From: Bacillota bacterium
GTDB taxonomy: Bacteria; Bacillota; UBA5301; JAMCQP01
NCBI GenBank assembly: GCA_023381695.1
Contig: JAMCQP010000104.1
Span: 17,344 to 81,343, forward strand
DNA: 64,000 nucleotides
Direction of reading: 5' to 3'
A program made the position numbers and the translations under genes. The notes beneath the pieces are model-generated. The model made no database searches. It worked only from the letters and a program-made list of their open reading frames with translations, and was not told the origin of the DNA. Shown one piece after another: positions 53,478 to 62,199 of the stretch (positions within the stretch are counted from its first letter, which is position 1; every line of letters begins with the position of its first letter).

Positions 53478-54587
53478 CTATTTGCGGGCGCGCCAGATGA
53501 GGATCAGGCCCGCGACCCCCAGGATGATGTTCTGCAGCCACGCCGCCAGAGCCGGCGGCAACTGGCCGCTCTGCCCCAGGGCGGACCCGAAAGTCAACAT
53601 GATGTAATAGATGAAGATGATGATCACGCTCAGCCCAAAACCGATGGAGGTCGCGCTCCGGTGCGATTGAATCCCCAGCGGCGCCCCCACAAAGGCAAAA
53701 ACCAGGCTGGCAAGCGGGACGGCAATCTTCAGGTGCAACTGGAGCTGGTATTGCCTGAGATCATGGTCGCCCCGGCCCAGCAGGGCAATCTGCTGGCGCA
53801 ATTCCGAAATGGTCATATCCTCGGGGCGCTTCTCCTGCTGGGGGATGTCCGCCGGTTTCTGCGGGATATTGAGCCGTTGCCGGGCCCCGGTAAACCTCAG
53901 AAGGCTTACCGCCCCCGCGGAGCTTTCCTGCTGTTCCCCGCGGAAAGAATAGACCACGCCGTCCACAAAGTACCAGGCGTTCTCCTCCCAGACCAGCCTG
54001 GCGGCATTGGTCTGCCGCACCGGCCGCCCGCCGGCGAATTCCAACATGGAGACGTCGTGCATCGTCCTGGTGTCCTTGTCGAAGTCCGCCGCGTAAAGAA
54101 AGCGGCTCAGCCGGCCATCCTGGTACTCTTTCAGGATAACATTTTTTGTAACCTCCGGCAAGCTTTCATGGGTGATCTCCTCGCGCATAATCCTGGCATA
54201 TGTGGCATTGGCTGCCGGAACCACCAGTTCGTTGACGCCCATGGTGAGAAGGCTCACCAAAACCCCGATGGCCAGGACGGGCATGATCAGCCGGTAGAAG
54301 CTCACCCCGCCGGCCCGCATGGCCACGATCTCGCTGCTGGCGGAAAGGCGGCTCAGGGACAAAAGGGCGGCCATGAGCACCGACATGGGCAGGGTATAGA
54401 CCACAATCTGAGGCATGCGCATCAAAAGCAGCCGGAAGACCACCATGGCTGGAACCCCGGTATCGATGGCCAGCCGGGCCAGGTTGATCAGGTCCGTGCC
54501 TATGAACAGGCTGGAGAAGGCGGCCACGCCAAACACCAGAGGCGCCGCCATCTCCCGGCCGATATAACGATCCAGCACCCGCAACAA
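53478..54587 (-). CDS. lptF: LptF/LptG-family LPS export permease (YjgP/YjgQ)
   Basis: About 369 residues. LDRYIGREMAAPLVFGVAAF opens the first of six predicted membrane helices (three at each end) around a periplasmic beta-jellyroll (about 130-260) with LRFTGARQRLNIPQKPADIP. Two such permeases plus the LptB dimer normally extract LPS from the inner membrane. Only one permease gene is here, so it may form a homodimer or pair with a subunit encoded elsewhere. The TTG at 54587 is preferred: GGGGGG lies six bases upstream and family proteins begin at this point. Confidence 0.88.
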   Translation of the reverse strand: MLRVLDRYIGREMAAPLVFGVAAFSSLFIGTDLINLARLAIDTGVPAMVVFRLLLMRMPQIVVYTLPMSVLMAALLSLSRLSASSEIVAMRAGGVSFYRLIMPVLAIGVLVSLLTMGVNELVVPAANATYARIMREEITHESLPEVTKNVILKEYQDGRLSRFLYAADFDKDTRTMHDVSMLEFAGGRPVRQTNAARLVWEENAWYFVDGVVYSFRGEQQESSAGAVSLLRFTGARQRLNIPQKPADIPQQEKRPEDMTISELRQQIALLGRGDHDLRQYQLQLHLKIAVPLASLVFAFVGAPLGIQSHRSATSIGFGLSVIIIFIYYIMLTFGSALGQSGQLPPALAAWLQNIILGVAGLILIWRARK

Positions 54588-54605
54588 TGGGATCCCCCCC
54601 AAGCG

Positions 54606-55325
54606 TCACATGGAAAATCTCTCTCCGAGGTAAAACTTTCTGGCCACGGGATCATCCGCAATCAGCCGGGATTCTCCGGAGACCAGGATCTTCCCCTGGT
54701 GCATGATATAAGCCCGGTCAGTGATGGTCAGGGTCTCCCGCACGCTATGATCGGTGATCAGCACCCCCAGGCCCTTCTTCTTGAGATGCGAGACGATGTT
54801 CTGGATATCCGCCACCGCAATGGGATCCACCCCGGCAAAGGGCTCGTCCAGCAGGATGAAAGCGGGTTCCGCCGCCAGCGCCCTGGCGATCTCCACCCGG
54901 CGCCGCTCGCCCCCGGAGAGAACCATCCCCTTCTGTTTGCGGACGTACCCGACCCCGAACTCTTTGAGAAGCTCCTCCAGCCGCTTACGCCGCCGGGCGG
55001 CCGGGTAGCCCTTGGCCTCCAGCACCGCCAGGATGTTCTCCTCCACGGTCAGCTTCCGGAATACCGATGGTTCCTGGGGAAGGTAGCCAATCCCCCGCCG
55101 GCCGCGAAGATACATGGGCATCCGGGTTATGTCCCGTTCGTCAAGCTGGATGGCGCCACCGGAGCAAGCCTCCAGGCCGACGATCATATAAAAGGTGGTG
55201 GTCTTTCCGGCTCCGTTTGGGCCGAGCAGGCCCACCACTTCCCCCTGGTTCACTTCCAGCGTGACCTCGTCCACCACTTTACGACCACGGTAGGTTTTCA
55301 CCAGGTTCTCCGCCCGGATCTTCAA
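54606..55325 (-). CDS. lptB: LPS export ABC transporter ATPase LptB
   Basis: 239 residues, standard LptB length. Walker [10 protein letters not shown] at 35-43, signature [15 protein letters not shown] starting at 136, Walker [12 protein letters not shown] with D160/E161, and switch H193 in [24 protein letters not shown] is the LptB-type Q-loop region. It powers LPS extraction with LptF/LptG. The TTG start overlaps the lptA stop (TTGA) with GGAG nine bases upstream, indicating coupled translation. Confidence 0.95.
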   Translation of the reverse strand: MKIRAENLVKTYRGRKVVDEVTLEVNQGEVVGLLGPNGAGKTTTFYMIVGLEACSGGAIQLDERDITRMPMYLRGRRGIGYLPQEPSVFRKLTVEENILAVLEAKGYPAARRRKRLEELLKEFGVGYVRKQKGMVLSGGERRRVEIARALAAEPAFILLDEPFAGVDPIAVADIQNIVSHLKKKGLGVLITDHSVRETLTITDRAYIMHQGKILVSGESRLIADDPVARKFYLGERFSM

Positions 55326-56075
55326 CTGGAACCACTCCTGTCGCGACCGCTCTTCTCCTTGCTCTTTTCGCTCTTCCCCGGGCTCTTCTCCTGGCTCTTC
55401 TCCTGGATGATTGTCAGGTGGACTCCTCCTTGCCCAACCACCCGGCCGTCATCGAGAAACAGGGTGATCTCCCCGGCCGTAAGCAAATCTCCTCCGGAAC
55501 GGACTTCCGGTTGGCCCACCAGGACCAGCCGGCGTTCCCCGGTAAACAACGTAGCCTCCTGGCTTAAGGCAGTCACCTCGCCGTAATCAATCCGAACCCG
55601 CTGGGTTCCCCCCCTGGCCAGGATCCGGCCCGCCCGCATATCGGCCACCGCGCTGTCGGCGGCCACCATGAGGGGGACGGGGTCTTTCCCCTGTCCGGCG
55701 GCCTTGCCCCCGGAAGTCTCTTCAGGGAGATATTTCAATCTGGCCTGGCCCTCCACCCGCGCCAGCTGGTTGTCCGGCTGGTATTCGATGTACTGTCCGG
55801 CCAGCGTGCTATCCTGGAAGTAAGCCACCGCAGGGCCGTTTGCGCCCCCGAAAAGCTTGTACACGTTGTTTTCGAGCTCAAACCGCTCCGCATCGAAGGA
55901 GAAACTCTCCGCCGGGACAGGACCCGGTTTGACACCGGCGGCAAGAGCCGGAGGAATAAAGGATGCCACGGAATACGGCAAATACGGCCAAAGCCATGAA
56001 CAGCACTAAGTCAGAAATCCGTGAAAAAACCCGTACCGTGTCAGGCATTCGGCTTCTGGAATTCCGGCCTGTCAT
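55322..56075 (-). CDS. lptA: LptA/OstA-like periplasmic LPS-bridge protein, apparent frameshift in the signal peptide
   Basis: The intact downstream frame (55981 to 55322, 219 codons) encodes an OstA-fold protein: [40 protein letters not shown] and [20 protein letters not shown], with a Ser/Lys/Glu-rich tail. Taken alone it begins at a weak TTG with no hydrophobic core. In another frame, an ATG at 56075 with GGGGTGA upstream encodes [17 protein letters not shown], a good signal-peptide core. Joining the two frames near 55970 restores a normal signal peptide with cleavage after PALAA. The present sequence thus carries one extra base (or lacks two) there. LptA polymerises across the periplasm between LptC and LptD. 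Confidence 0.72.
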
Positions 56076-56129
56076 TTGAGATCACCCCCGTTTCCAACCG
56101 CCGCGCTTTTGATGCCCGCGCTACCGCGA

Positions 56130-56909
56130 TTAATGCTCGCCCTCCCCGGCGCCGGAAGCCGCCCCGCCGGGCGAAGCTGCTCCGCCGGCTGGCGGCTGAT
56201 AGCTGCGCACCTTGACGTGCCCTTCCATGCGCACCCTTTGCAAGTTCCCGTCCCCGGTGAGCTTGTCCCCGGTCATAAACCTCTGGCCCTGCTCCATCCG
56301 GACCTGGCCCTCGGCAATCAGAACCTGTTTTTGCGGGTCCCAGGCAAGCGTCATGGCTTCCAGCCTGGTTTCCCGGGGTTCCTGCGCCCCCGGAGCCCCC
56401 GATGTTCCCGGTACTCCGGCAGCCCCCGGAGCCTCTCCGGGGCCGCCAGGCACCCTGGCGGCAACCCCCCCGGCGAACCGAACCTCTCCAGTCCCGCCAA
56501 AAAGAGTGGCCTCGGGAGCCGAAACCGTCGCCGCCACCCTGCCATTCTTGTAGTGACGGGCCTTGACCTGTTTCAGGTATACCGACTGGTTGTCATCCCG
56601 GCCCTCCACCGTAGATGCTTCCAGTTCCCATACCAGTCCGCCTCCGGCGTCAAGCACCGAGAGACGCGTCCCCTCCGCCTGCACCGCGGGCATCCCGGAA
56701 GAACCGGAAGACCCGCCAGGAGAGCCGGAAGAACCGGAAGAGCCGGGCCCGGCTGTTCCGCCGGACGGCGGGCGGCCAGGAAGCGCGTCACCCTTCTCCA
56801 CCGTGTCCGGGTTTGGAACGGTTCTCCCGACACCGACGCCCGCCAGAAAAGCCCCCGCCACCAGCGCCAGGACGCCAAGAACGATCATGGTGCGTCTGGT
56901 AACCCGCAT
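56130..56909 (-). CDS. lptC: LptC-like LPS transport protein
   Basis: 259 residues. Single N-terminal membrane anchor (MIVLGVLALVAGAFLAGVGV), a Gly/Ser/Pro-rich linker (about 42-75), then an LptC beta-jellyroll: VWELEASTVEGRDDNQSVYL, VAATVSAPEATLFGGTGEVR, LIAEGQVRMEQGQRFMTGDK and NLQRVRMEGHVKV. A second Gly/Pro-rich insertion near 160-185 splits the fold. It receives LPS from LptBFG and passes it to LptA. First gene of the lpt operon, 24 bases behind a probable transcription start. Confidence 0.85.
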   Translation of the reverse strand: MRVTRRTMIVLGVLALVAGAFLAGVGVGRTVPNPDTVEKGDALPGRPPSGGTAGPGSSGSSGSPGGSSGSSGMPAVQAEGTRLSVLDAGGGLVWELEASTVEGRDDNQSVYLKQVKARHYKNGRVAATVSAPEATLFGGTGEVRFAGGVAARVPGGPGEAPGAAGVPGTSGAPGAQEPRETRLEAMTLAWDPQKQVLIAEGQVRMEQGQRFMTGDKLTGDGNLQRVRMEGHVKVRSYQPPAGGAASPGGAASGAGEGEH

Positions 56910-56939
56910 GGCGCATCCACTCCCACAATTTCTGCCATA

Positions 56940-56948
56940 ATTATACCA
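56940..56948 (-). promoter_or_regulatory. Extended -10 promoter of the lpt operon
   Basis: Minus-strand TGGTATAAT, a perfect extended -10 element, with no obvious -35 box. The predicted start is about 24 bases before the lptC ATG. Confidence 0.6.
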
Positions 56949-57045
56949 TACTCTGCCGATCTATGCCCCTGCCAAACTCTTCCGGCGCGCCACAAGGGAA
57001 AACCCGAGTTATGCCGAAAATAAAGGGGGAAAGGAGTTGCTTAGC

Positions 57046-57966
57046 GTGAAGCCCCTGGCCAGCGTGATCATCCCCACCTTCAACCGCCGCGTGATCCTGG
57101 AGAAATCGCTCAAGTCCCTGTTCCGGCAAACCTGCCCCCCGGCGCGGTATGAGATCATCGTCATCGACGACGGATCCACCGACCAGACACGCCAGATGGT
57201 GGAAGCTCTGCAACCGCCCTGCCGCCTGGAGTACCGCCACCAGGAGCACGCCGGCCCGGCTTCCGCCCGTAACGCCGGTGTCAGTCTGGCGAATGCGGAT
57301 CTCCTGATCTTCATCGATAGCGACATCGTGGTGGCGCCGGAGTTTGTGGAGGAGCATCTGGAGGCCCACCAGGCCCCCGGGGTGATCGCCCACGGCCCGG
57401 TCATCCACACCACCGACCTGGACCATCCCACGGACGCCAGGATGAAGATCGCCGACATTTCCAGGGCTTTCTTCGCCACCGGAAACGTCTCCATTGAGAA
57501 AGCCCGGCTCCTGGAAGCAGGCCTTTTTGATGAAGACTTCCGGGAATACGGGTGGGAGGATCTGGAGCTTGGCTATCGCCTCCGCCGGCTGGGACTGAAA
57601 GCTGTTCCATGCCCCGGGGCCAGGGGGTACCATTACAAGAGCCGGCTGGAGGTAAGATCCTTGCCCGCTCTCAAGCAACGCGAGCGGGAACGGGGCCACA
57701 CCGCGGTGATCCTTTACCGGAAATATCCCACCACCCGCACCAGGATGATGACCATGATCACGCCGGCCTTCTTTGCCCTGGACCGGCTCCTTACCCTGGG
57801 AAACTGGCCCGACCGGCCCGGTGTCATGACGCTTCTTGAAAAGCTGGAAAGAGGCGGCCTGCACCTTCCGTTGCGGTTTCTGGTCAGGATTATCACCAAC
57901 CATGCCTATGCGGAGGGGCTCAAGGAGGCCATGAGGGAGGGCTCAGAAAACCCACCAGCCAGCTGA
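57046..57966 (+). CDS. Family 2 glycosyltransferase
   Basis: About 306 residues. SVIIPTFNRRVILEKSLKSL and IIVIDDGSTDQTRQMVEAL (DDG nucleotide-binding motif), then SARNAGVSLANADLLIFIDS (DxD-type IDSDIV) and EYGWEDLELGYRLRRLGL, the catalytic ED motif. No membrane segment. Likely transfers a sugar during LPS core or surface-glycan synthesis. GTG start with AAAGGAG nine bases upstream. Its 3' end overlaps the convergent LpxB-related gene by 47 bases. Confidence 0.9.
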   Translation: MKPLASVIIPTFNRRVILEKSLKSLFRQTCPPARYEIIVIDDGSTDQTRQMVEALQPPCRLEYRHQEHAGPASARNAGVSLANADLLIFIDSDIVVAPEFVEEHLEAHQAPGVIAHGPVIHTTDLDHPTDARMKIADISRAFFATGNVSIEKARLLEAGLFDEDFREYGWEDLELGYRLRRLGLKAVPCPGARGYHYKSRLEVRSLPALKQRERERGHTAVILYRKYPTTRTRMMTMITPAFFALDRLLTLGNWPDRPGVMTLLEKLERGGLHLPLRFLVRIITNHAYAEGLKEAMREGSENPPAS

Positions 57967-59218
57967 CAATCCTTCCCGTGGCCCCGGCGCCGCCCATCCG
58001 TTCCCTTCCCGCTTCCTGCATCCGGCGGTAACGGGCGGGGTCTCCCAGGATGGCCGCCATCTCCCGCGCCACTGCCTCGGGACCGGCCTCCACCACCGAG
58101 AGGGCCTCCCCCAGCAGCCGCTTTTGCGTGGCCGCAAATTTGGCGTTAAATTGCGGCCCGGTCCCCACAAAGGTCACCACCGGCTTGCCAAACCCGACCG
58201 CCTGTTCGTTGGCGGTCCCGGCCAGGCCCAGTACGATCTCCGCGGCCTCCAGAATATCGCCGAAACGGTCCCTGTAGATCCAGAGCCTGATCCCTTCCCG
58301 CTCCAGACACCCCGCCAGGCCCGGCGGCCCCGCCTCCCGCGGCGATCCCACCCGCGGGAGCTCGCAGGCTCTCCAGCGGGAACCAGCCATCTCCTCCCCC
58401 AGGCGTTCAATATTGAGTCCTCCGGCCAACGCCACCAGAAAGGTGGCCCGGCCCTCCACCAGCTTTGCAAAAGCGGCGGCGGCCTCCCCGATCAGCCGCA
58501 TATTCTGGTAGGCCTCCTCCCGGCTCCCGGGCAGGATGCCCACCGTGACCGCGCGGCCCCCGGAAGGCAGCGCGCCAGCCTTTCCCTTATCGATCGGATC
58601 CCCCATGGCTGCCGGGTCGAGGGCCTCCCCGAATCCCGCGCCGGTGGTCGCAAGGCCATCCATCATCGCGTTTCCCAGAAAAATGGCGTTAACCCCGTGC
58701 GCCCGCAGCCCCGCGGCGGTCCTGGCGTCCCTCGGGAAAACGGCCGTGCAAAAGCGCCGCATCAGCCGGACTTCAAAAGCCTCATGCGGCGCGATATAAT
58801 CCGATTTGGCGGTCGGAAGAAAGACGATTGGCCGCCTTGCCAGGAGCCCGGCCAGAAGAACAAGCACCACATCCCCCACGCAGACCACCAGTCGCGCCCG
58901 GGGGGCCGCCGCCCTCAAGGCGGCGATCTGCCGCAATGTCAGGGAGAAGAGGCCGGCCCGGAGATCCATCCAGAGGTTCTTCAGGCTGTTGCGCAAAAAT
59001 CCCCCGCTGGGAAGAACCTGGGTCGGTCCAACCAGCTCAAAGCCCCGTTTCGTATAGGCCGCCCCGCTTCCCACCAGCGGCATGGCAATGACCCCGGCGC
59101 CGGGAAGGTTCTCCCGCAGTAACGAGGCAATCTGCGCGGCCATCAGATCCTCCCCGTGGCCGTTGCTGATCAACAGGACTCCAGGCTCTTCCCCGGCCTG
59201 GAGAGGAGCGTTGCTCAT
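57920..59218 (-). CDS. Lipid-A-disaccharide synthase-related protein (LpxB-related)
   Basis: About 432 residues from the ATG at 59218. It begins GVLLISNGHGEDLMAAQIAS, with LFSLTLRQIAALRAAAPRAR and LVVCVGDVVLVLLAGLLARR, then VGILPGSREEAYQNMRLIGE and LGLAGTANEQAVGFGKPVVT. It is the LpxB-related GT-B family known from cyanobacteria and some Firmicutes. It probably glycosylates a lipid, but the reaction is not established. The same frame stays open upstream for about 170 codons, but that part is Arg/Gly-rich shadow sequence of the nucleotidyltransferase gene. The start overlaps that gene's stop (ATGA). Confidence 0.82.
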   Translation of the reverse strand: MSNAPLQAGEEPGVLLISNGHGEDLMAAQIASLLRENLPGAGVIAMPLVGSGAAYTKRGFELVGPTQVLPSGGFLRNSLKNLWMDLRAGLFSLTLRQIAALRAAAPRARLVVCVGDVVLVLLAGLLARRPIVFLPTAKSDYIAPHEAFEVRLMRRFCTAVFPRDARTAAGLRAHGVNAIFLGNAMMDGLATTGAGFGEALDPAAMGDPIDKGKAGALPSGGRAVTVGILPGSREEAYQNMRLIGEAAAAFAKLVEGRATFLVALAGGLNIERLGEEMAGSRWRACELPRVGSPREAGPPGLAGCLEREGIRLWIYRDRFGDILEAAEIVLGLAGTANEQAVGFGKPVVTFVGTGPQFNAKFAATQKRLLGEALSVVEAGPEAVAREMAAILGDPARYRRMQEAGRERMGGAGATGRIVSWLVGFLSPPSWPP

Positions 59219-60363
59219 CCTCTGGCCTCCTGCAGGTTGTGGGAGATGATCTCCCCGGCCTGAATCACCTTTCCGGGCCAGATCAGGACGTTGGACTTTA
59301 CCTCGCTGCGCCGCTCGAGAACGCAGGAGTCGCTGAGAATAACCCCCGTGCCGAGCCTGGCCTGCGGGTGCAGGTAGCACTCGCTTCCCACCACGCATTC
59401 GGTGAGCCGGGCTTCCTTGCCCACCCGGGTATTCTGCCAGATCACGCTGCGCTCGATCACCGCGTGGTCCTCGATCCGGCAATTGTCGCCGATCACCGTC
59501 TCCCCGACGATCCTCACGCCGCGCCCGATGGTGCAACCCCGGCCGAGCAAGATGCGGCCTTCCAGCCTCGCGGAGGGGTCGATCCGGCAATCCTCGCCCC
59601 CGTAGACCCCCGGATGGGCGGCGGCCTCCTTCAAACCGGAGAATGCTTCCAGTTTCACCTTTCCCTGGAGCACATCGTACTGGGCCATCCGGTACTGCGT
59701 GAGAGAACCGATGTCGCACCAGTAGCCGTTCATGGCGTACCCATAAAACGGCGCGCCGGCGGCCGCCAGCCTCGGGAAGAGATCCTTGCCGAAGTCGTGG
59801 AAGGTTCCCGCCGGGATCCAGTTCAAGAGTTCCGGCTCAAAGATGTAGATCCCGGTGTTGGCCAGGTTGCTCAGGGCCTCGGCCGCTTCCGGCTTCTCCT
59901 GAAACCCGGTGATCCGCCCATCCGGGGCGGTGATCACCACCCCAAAGCGGGTGGGATCGTCCACCTCACGCAGCGCGATGGTCGCCAGCGCCCCCGAACG
60001 CCTGTGAAAGCGCAACATGTCGGTCAGATCGATATCCGTGAGCGCATCCCCGCTGATCACCAGGAAAGTCTCGTCAAAGAAGCCGCCCACCCGTTTGAGG
60101 CCTCCGGCGGTCCCCAGGAGTTCTTTTTCCTGGGAATAGTTCAACGAGAGTCCAAAACGGGCCCCGTCGCCAAAATATCCGCGAATCCGCTCCGGCAGAT
60201 ACCAGAGATTGGCAATCACCCCGGTGTAACCGTGCTTTCTGAGCAGCGCCACGATATGTTCCATGGCCGGGCGGTTTACCACCGGCACCATGGGTTTCGG
60301 AACGTTGCAGGTCAAGGGCTCAAGCCGGGACCCTACCCCCGCCGCCAGGATCATTGCCTTCAT
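59215..60363 (-). CDS. Sugar-phosphate nucleotidyltransferase with left-handed beta-helix domain
   Basis: 382 residues. The N-terminal nucleotidyltransferase domain has MILAAGVGSRLEPLTCNVPK, ELLGTAGGLKRVGGFF and VISGDALTDIDL. The C-terminal hexapeptide-repeat region from about 255 (GRILLGRGCTIGRGVRIVG, ETVIGDNCRIEDHAVIERSV) resembles GDP-mannose pyrophosphorylase-like proteins. It should activate a hexose-1-phosphate to an NDP-sugar for LPS or polysaccharide synthesis; nucleotide and sugar are not determined. Coupled by 4-base overlaps to both neighbours (MsbA-like upstream, LpxB-related downstream). Confidence 0.88.
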   Translation of the reverse strand: MKAMILAAGVGSRLEPLTCNVPKPMVPVVNRPAMEHIVALLRKHGYTGVIANLWYLPERIRGYFGDGARFGLSLNYSQEKELLGTAGGLKRVGGFFDETFLVISGDALTDIDLTDMLRFHRRSGALATIALREVDDPTRFGVVITAPDGRITGFQEKPEAAEALSNLANTGIYIFEPELLNWIPAGTFHDFGKDLFPRLAAAGAPFYGYAMNGYWCDIGSLTQYRMAQYDVLQGKVKLEAFSGLKEAAAHPGVYGGEDCRIDPSARLEGRILLGRGCTIGRGVRIVGETVIGDNCRIEDHAVIERSVIWQNTRVGKEARLTECVVGSECYLHPQARLGTGVILSDSCVLERRSEVKSNVLIWPGKVIQAGEIISHNLQEARG

Positions 60364-62105
60364 TGGGATGAAACCTCCTCCGTCTCCAGCTGGCGTTCGT
60401 AAAGACGCCTGTATAACCCCTCCTGGGCCATCAACTGGCTGTGACTGCCGATCTCCACGATCCGGCCCTTCTCCAGGACGACGATCCGGTCCGCATGTTT
60501 GATGGATGAAAGCCGGTGGGCGATGATAAAGGTGGTCCGGCCTTCCATCAGCCGTCTCAGAGCTTCCTGCACCAGCATCTCCGATTCGGCGTCCAGGGCC
60601 GAGGTTGCTTCGTCCAGGATCAGGATGCGCGGGTTGCGCAACACCGCGCGCGCGATGGCAATCCGCTGCCGCTGGCCTCCGGAGAGCCCCACTCCCCGTT
60701 CCCCGACCAGGGTGTCGTACCCCTGGGGGAGGGCCATGATAAACTCGTGGGCATTGGCGGCCCTGGCGGCGGCGATCACCTCATCCCGGGTGGCTTTCCG
60801 CCTGCCATAGGCGATATTTTCCGCCACGCCGGCCCCAAACAGGATGGTTTCCTGGGGAACCAGGCCGATCTGCTTACGCAACGAGGCGCCCTTTACCCTC
60901 CGCACATCATATCCGTCGACCTCCACCGCCCCGGCGGCAACGTCATAAAAGCGCGGGATCAGGTTGACCAGGGTGGATTTGCCGGCGCCGCTGGGCCCCA
61001 CCACGGCTATTACCTCGCCCGGGGCAACCTCCAGGTCGATGTCCTGGAGAACCGGCTTGCCGGGATGGTAAGCAAATTCCACATTCTTGAAACTCACCCG
61101 CCCGGAGAGCCTGGGCAGCTCCACCGCATCCGGAGCGTCATCGATGTCCGCCTCGATGTCCAGCAGGGAAAAGATCCGATCCCCGGCGGCCAATGACTGT
61201 TGCAGGTTGGCGAAGGACCCGCCCAGGTTGGAGATGGGCTGCGCCGCCAGGCCCAGGTAGGTGAAGAACTCGATGAGCTTGCCGATGCTCAGGTGCCCGC
61301 GAATCACTTCCAGCCCGCCGTACCAGATCACCACGGTCATCCCGAACGCGCTCAAGAGCTCCAGAAACGGGGTCAAGGTCGCCGACAGCTGGGCGGATTT
61401 CATGGTCACCTGGAAATTGGCGTCGTTCTCCTCCGCAAATCGCCTGGCTTCGTGCTTCTCCATCCCGAAAGCCTTCACAATCCTGATGCCGGCCAGAGTC
61501 TCCTGCAGGATCGAGGTCAAATCGGCAATCTTCTCCTGCACCATCCGGGTAAGCTGCCGGATCCGGGCGCCGAACCTGTTTACCACCAGGCCCAGGACCG
61601 GAAGCACGATAATCATCAGGGAGGCCAGCTTCCAGTGGATTGAAAAGATGCTGAACAGAGCCCCGGTCAGCATCAATGACTGCTGGAGAAGATCCATGAG
61701 CCGGATCGGGAAACCCATCTGGACAAGCGCCACATCGTTGGTGGCCCTGGCGATCAGTTCACCGGTCCGGACCGTCTCGTGAAAAGCCAGGGATAACTTT
61801 TGCAGGTGGCCGAAGATCTGGTTGCGGAGATCCATGATCAGCCGCTGGCCCACGTAGGAATTCAGGTAGCCCTGCCCGTAACTGGCGATCCCTTTCACCA
61901 GAAAGAGCAAAATAATGGCGCCCGCCAACAGGTTTAGCATGGCGATGCTCTTGTCTCTGGTCAGGATCTCATCAATCAGGTTGCGTCCAAACAACCTTGG
62001 AATGATCAGGTTGACGGCGGTGCTGATCAAAAGGGCGACAAAGCTCAAAAGAAACTGCCGCCAGTATGGCCGTAAATATTTCAACATGCGGTAAAGCGTG
62101 CGCAT
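60360..62105 (-). CDS. msbA: Lipid A exporter MsbA-like ABC transporter
   Basis: 581 residues, half-transporter with six membrane helices (about 15-315) and a C-terminal ATPase: Walker A GPSGAGKSTLVNL, signature LSGGQRQRIAIARAVLRNP, Walker B ILDEATSALDAESE and the H-loop IIAHRLSSI. Length and position between LpxB-like genes and LPS genes support MsbA, which flips lipid A-core to the periplasmic leaflet; other lipid or drug exporters share the fold. ATG preceded by AGGTGGCAAG. Confidence 0.87.
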   Translation of the reverse strand: MRTLYRMLKYLRPYWRQFLLSFVALLISTAVNLIIPRLFGRNLIDEILTRDKSIAMLNLLAGAIILLFLVKGIASYGQGYLNSYVGQRLIMDLRNQIFGHLQKLSLAFHETVRTGELIARATNDVALVQMGFPIRLMDLLQQSLMLTGALFSIFSIHWKLASLMIIVLPVLGLVVNRFGARIRQLTRMVQEKIADLTSILQETLAGIRIVKAFGMEKHEARRFAEENDANFQVTMKSAQLSATLTPFLELLSAFGMTVVIWYGGLEVIRGHLSIGKLIEFFTYLGLAAQPISNLGGSFANLQQSLAAGDRIFSLLDIEADIDDAPDAVELPRLSGRVSFKNVEFAYHPGKPVLQDIDLEVAPGEVIAVVGPSGAGKSTLVNLIPRFYDVAAGAVEVDGYDVRRVKGASLRKQIGLVPQETILFGAGVAENIAYGRRKATRDEVIAAARAANAHEFIMALPQGYDTLVGERGVGLSGGQRQRIAIARAVLRNPRILILDEATSALDAESEMLVQEALRRLMEGRTTFIIAHRLSSIKHADRIVVLEKGRIVEIGSHSQLMAQEGLYRRLYERQLETEEVSSQ

Positions 62106-62125
62106 CTTGCCACCTGCTGTCGTTT

Positions 62126-62185
62126 ACCGCTGAAAAGCCTCTCCTTTGTGAGCGATGTCGCAAAAGGGTGCGGCTTTTCAGTGGT
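62126..62185. repeat. 14-bp inverted repeat between the LpxB-like and msbA genes
   Basis: ACCGCTGAAAAGCC (62126-62139) and GGCTTTTCAGTGGT (62172-62185) pair at 13 of 14 positions around a 32-base loop that itself can fold. It lies just upstream of the msbA ribosome-binding site. No T run. A leader or processing structure is likely. Confidence 0.55.
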
Positions 62186-62199
62186 AGCTACTTCGAAAG

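Noticed and set aside
53661..55586. Long plus-strand open frame (641 codons) opposite lptF, lptB and lptA
   Set aside because: High-GC antisense frame with His/Pro/Gln/Arg-rich, non-homologous translation; the minus strand carries three recognised genes.
59219..59719. In-frame upstream extension of the LpxB-related gene (about 167 codons)
   Set aside because: The extension is Arg/Gly/Pro-rich, lies wholly inside the nucleotidyltransferase gene in another frame, and the ATG at 59218 gives the normal family start with an ATGA overlap.
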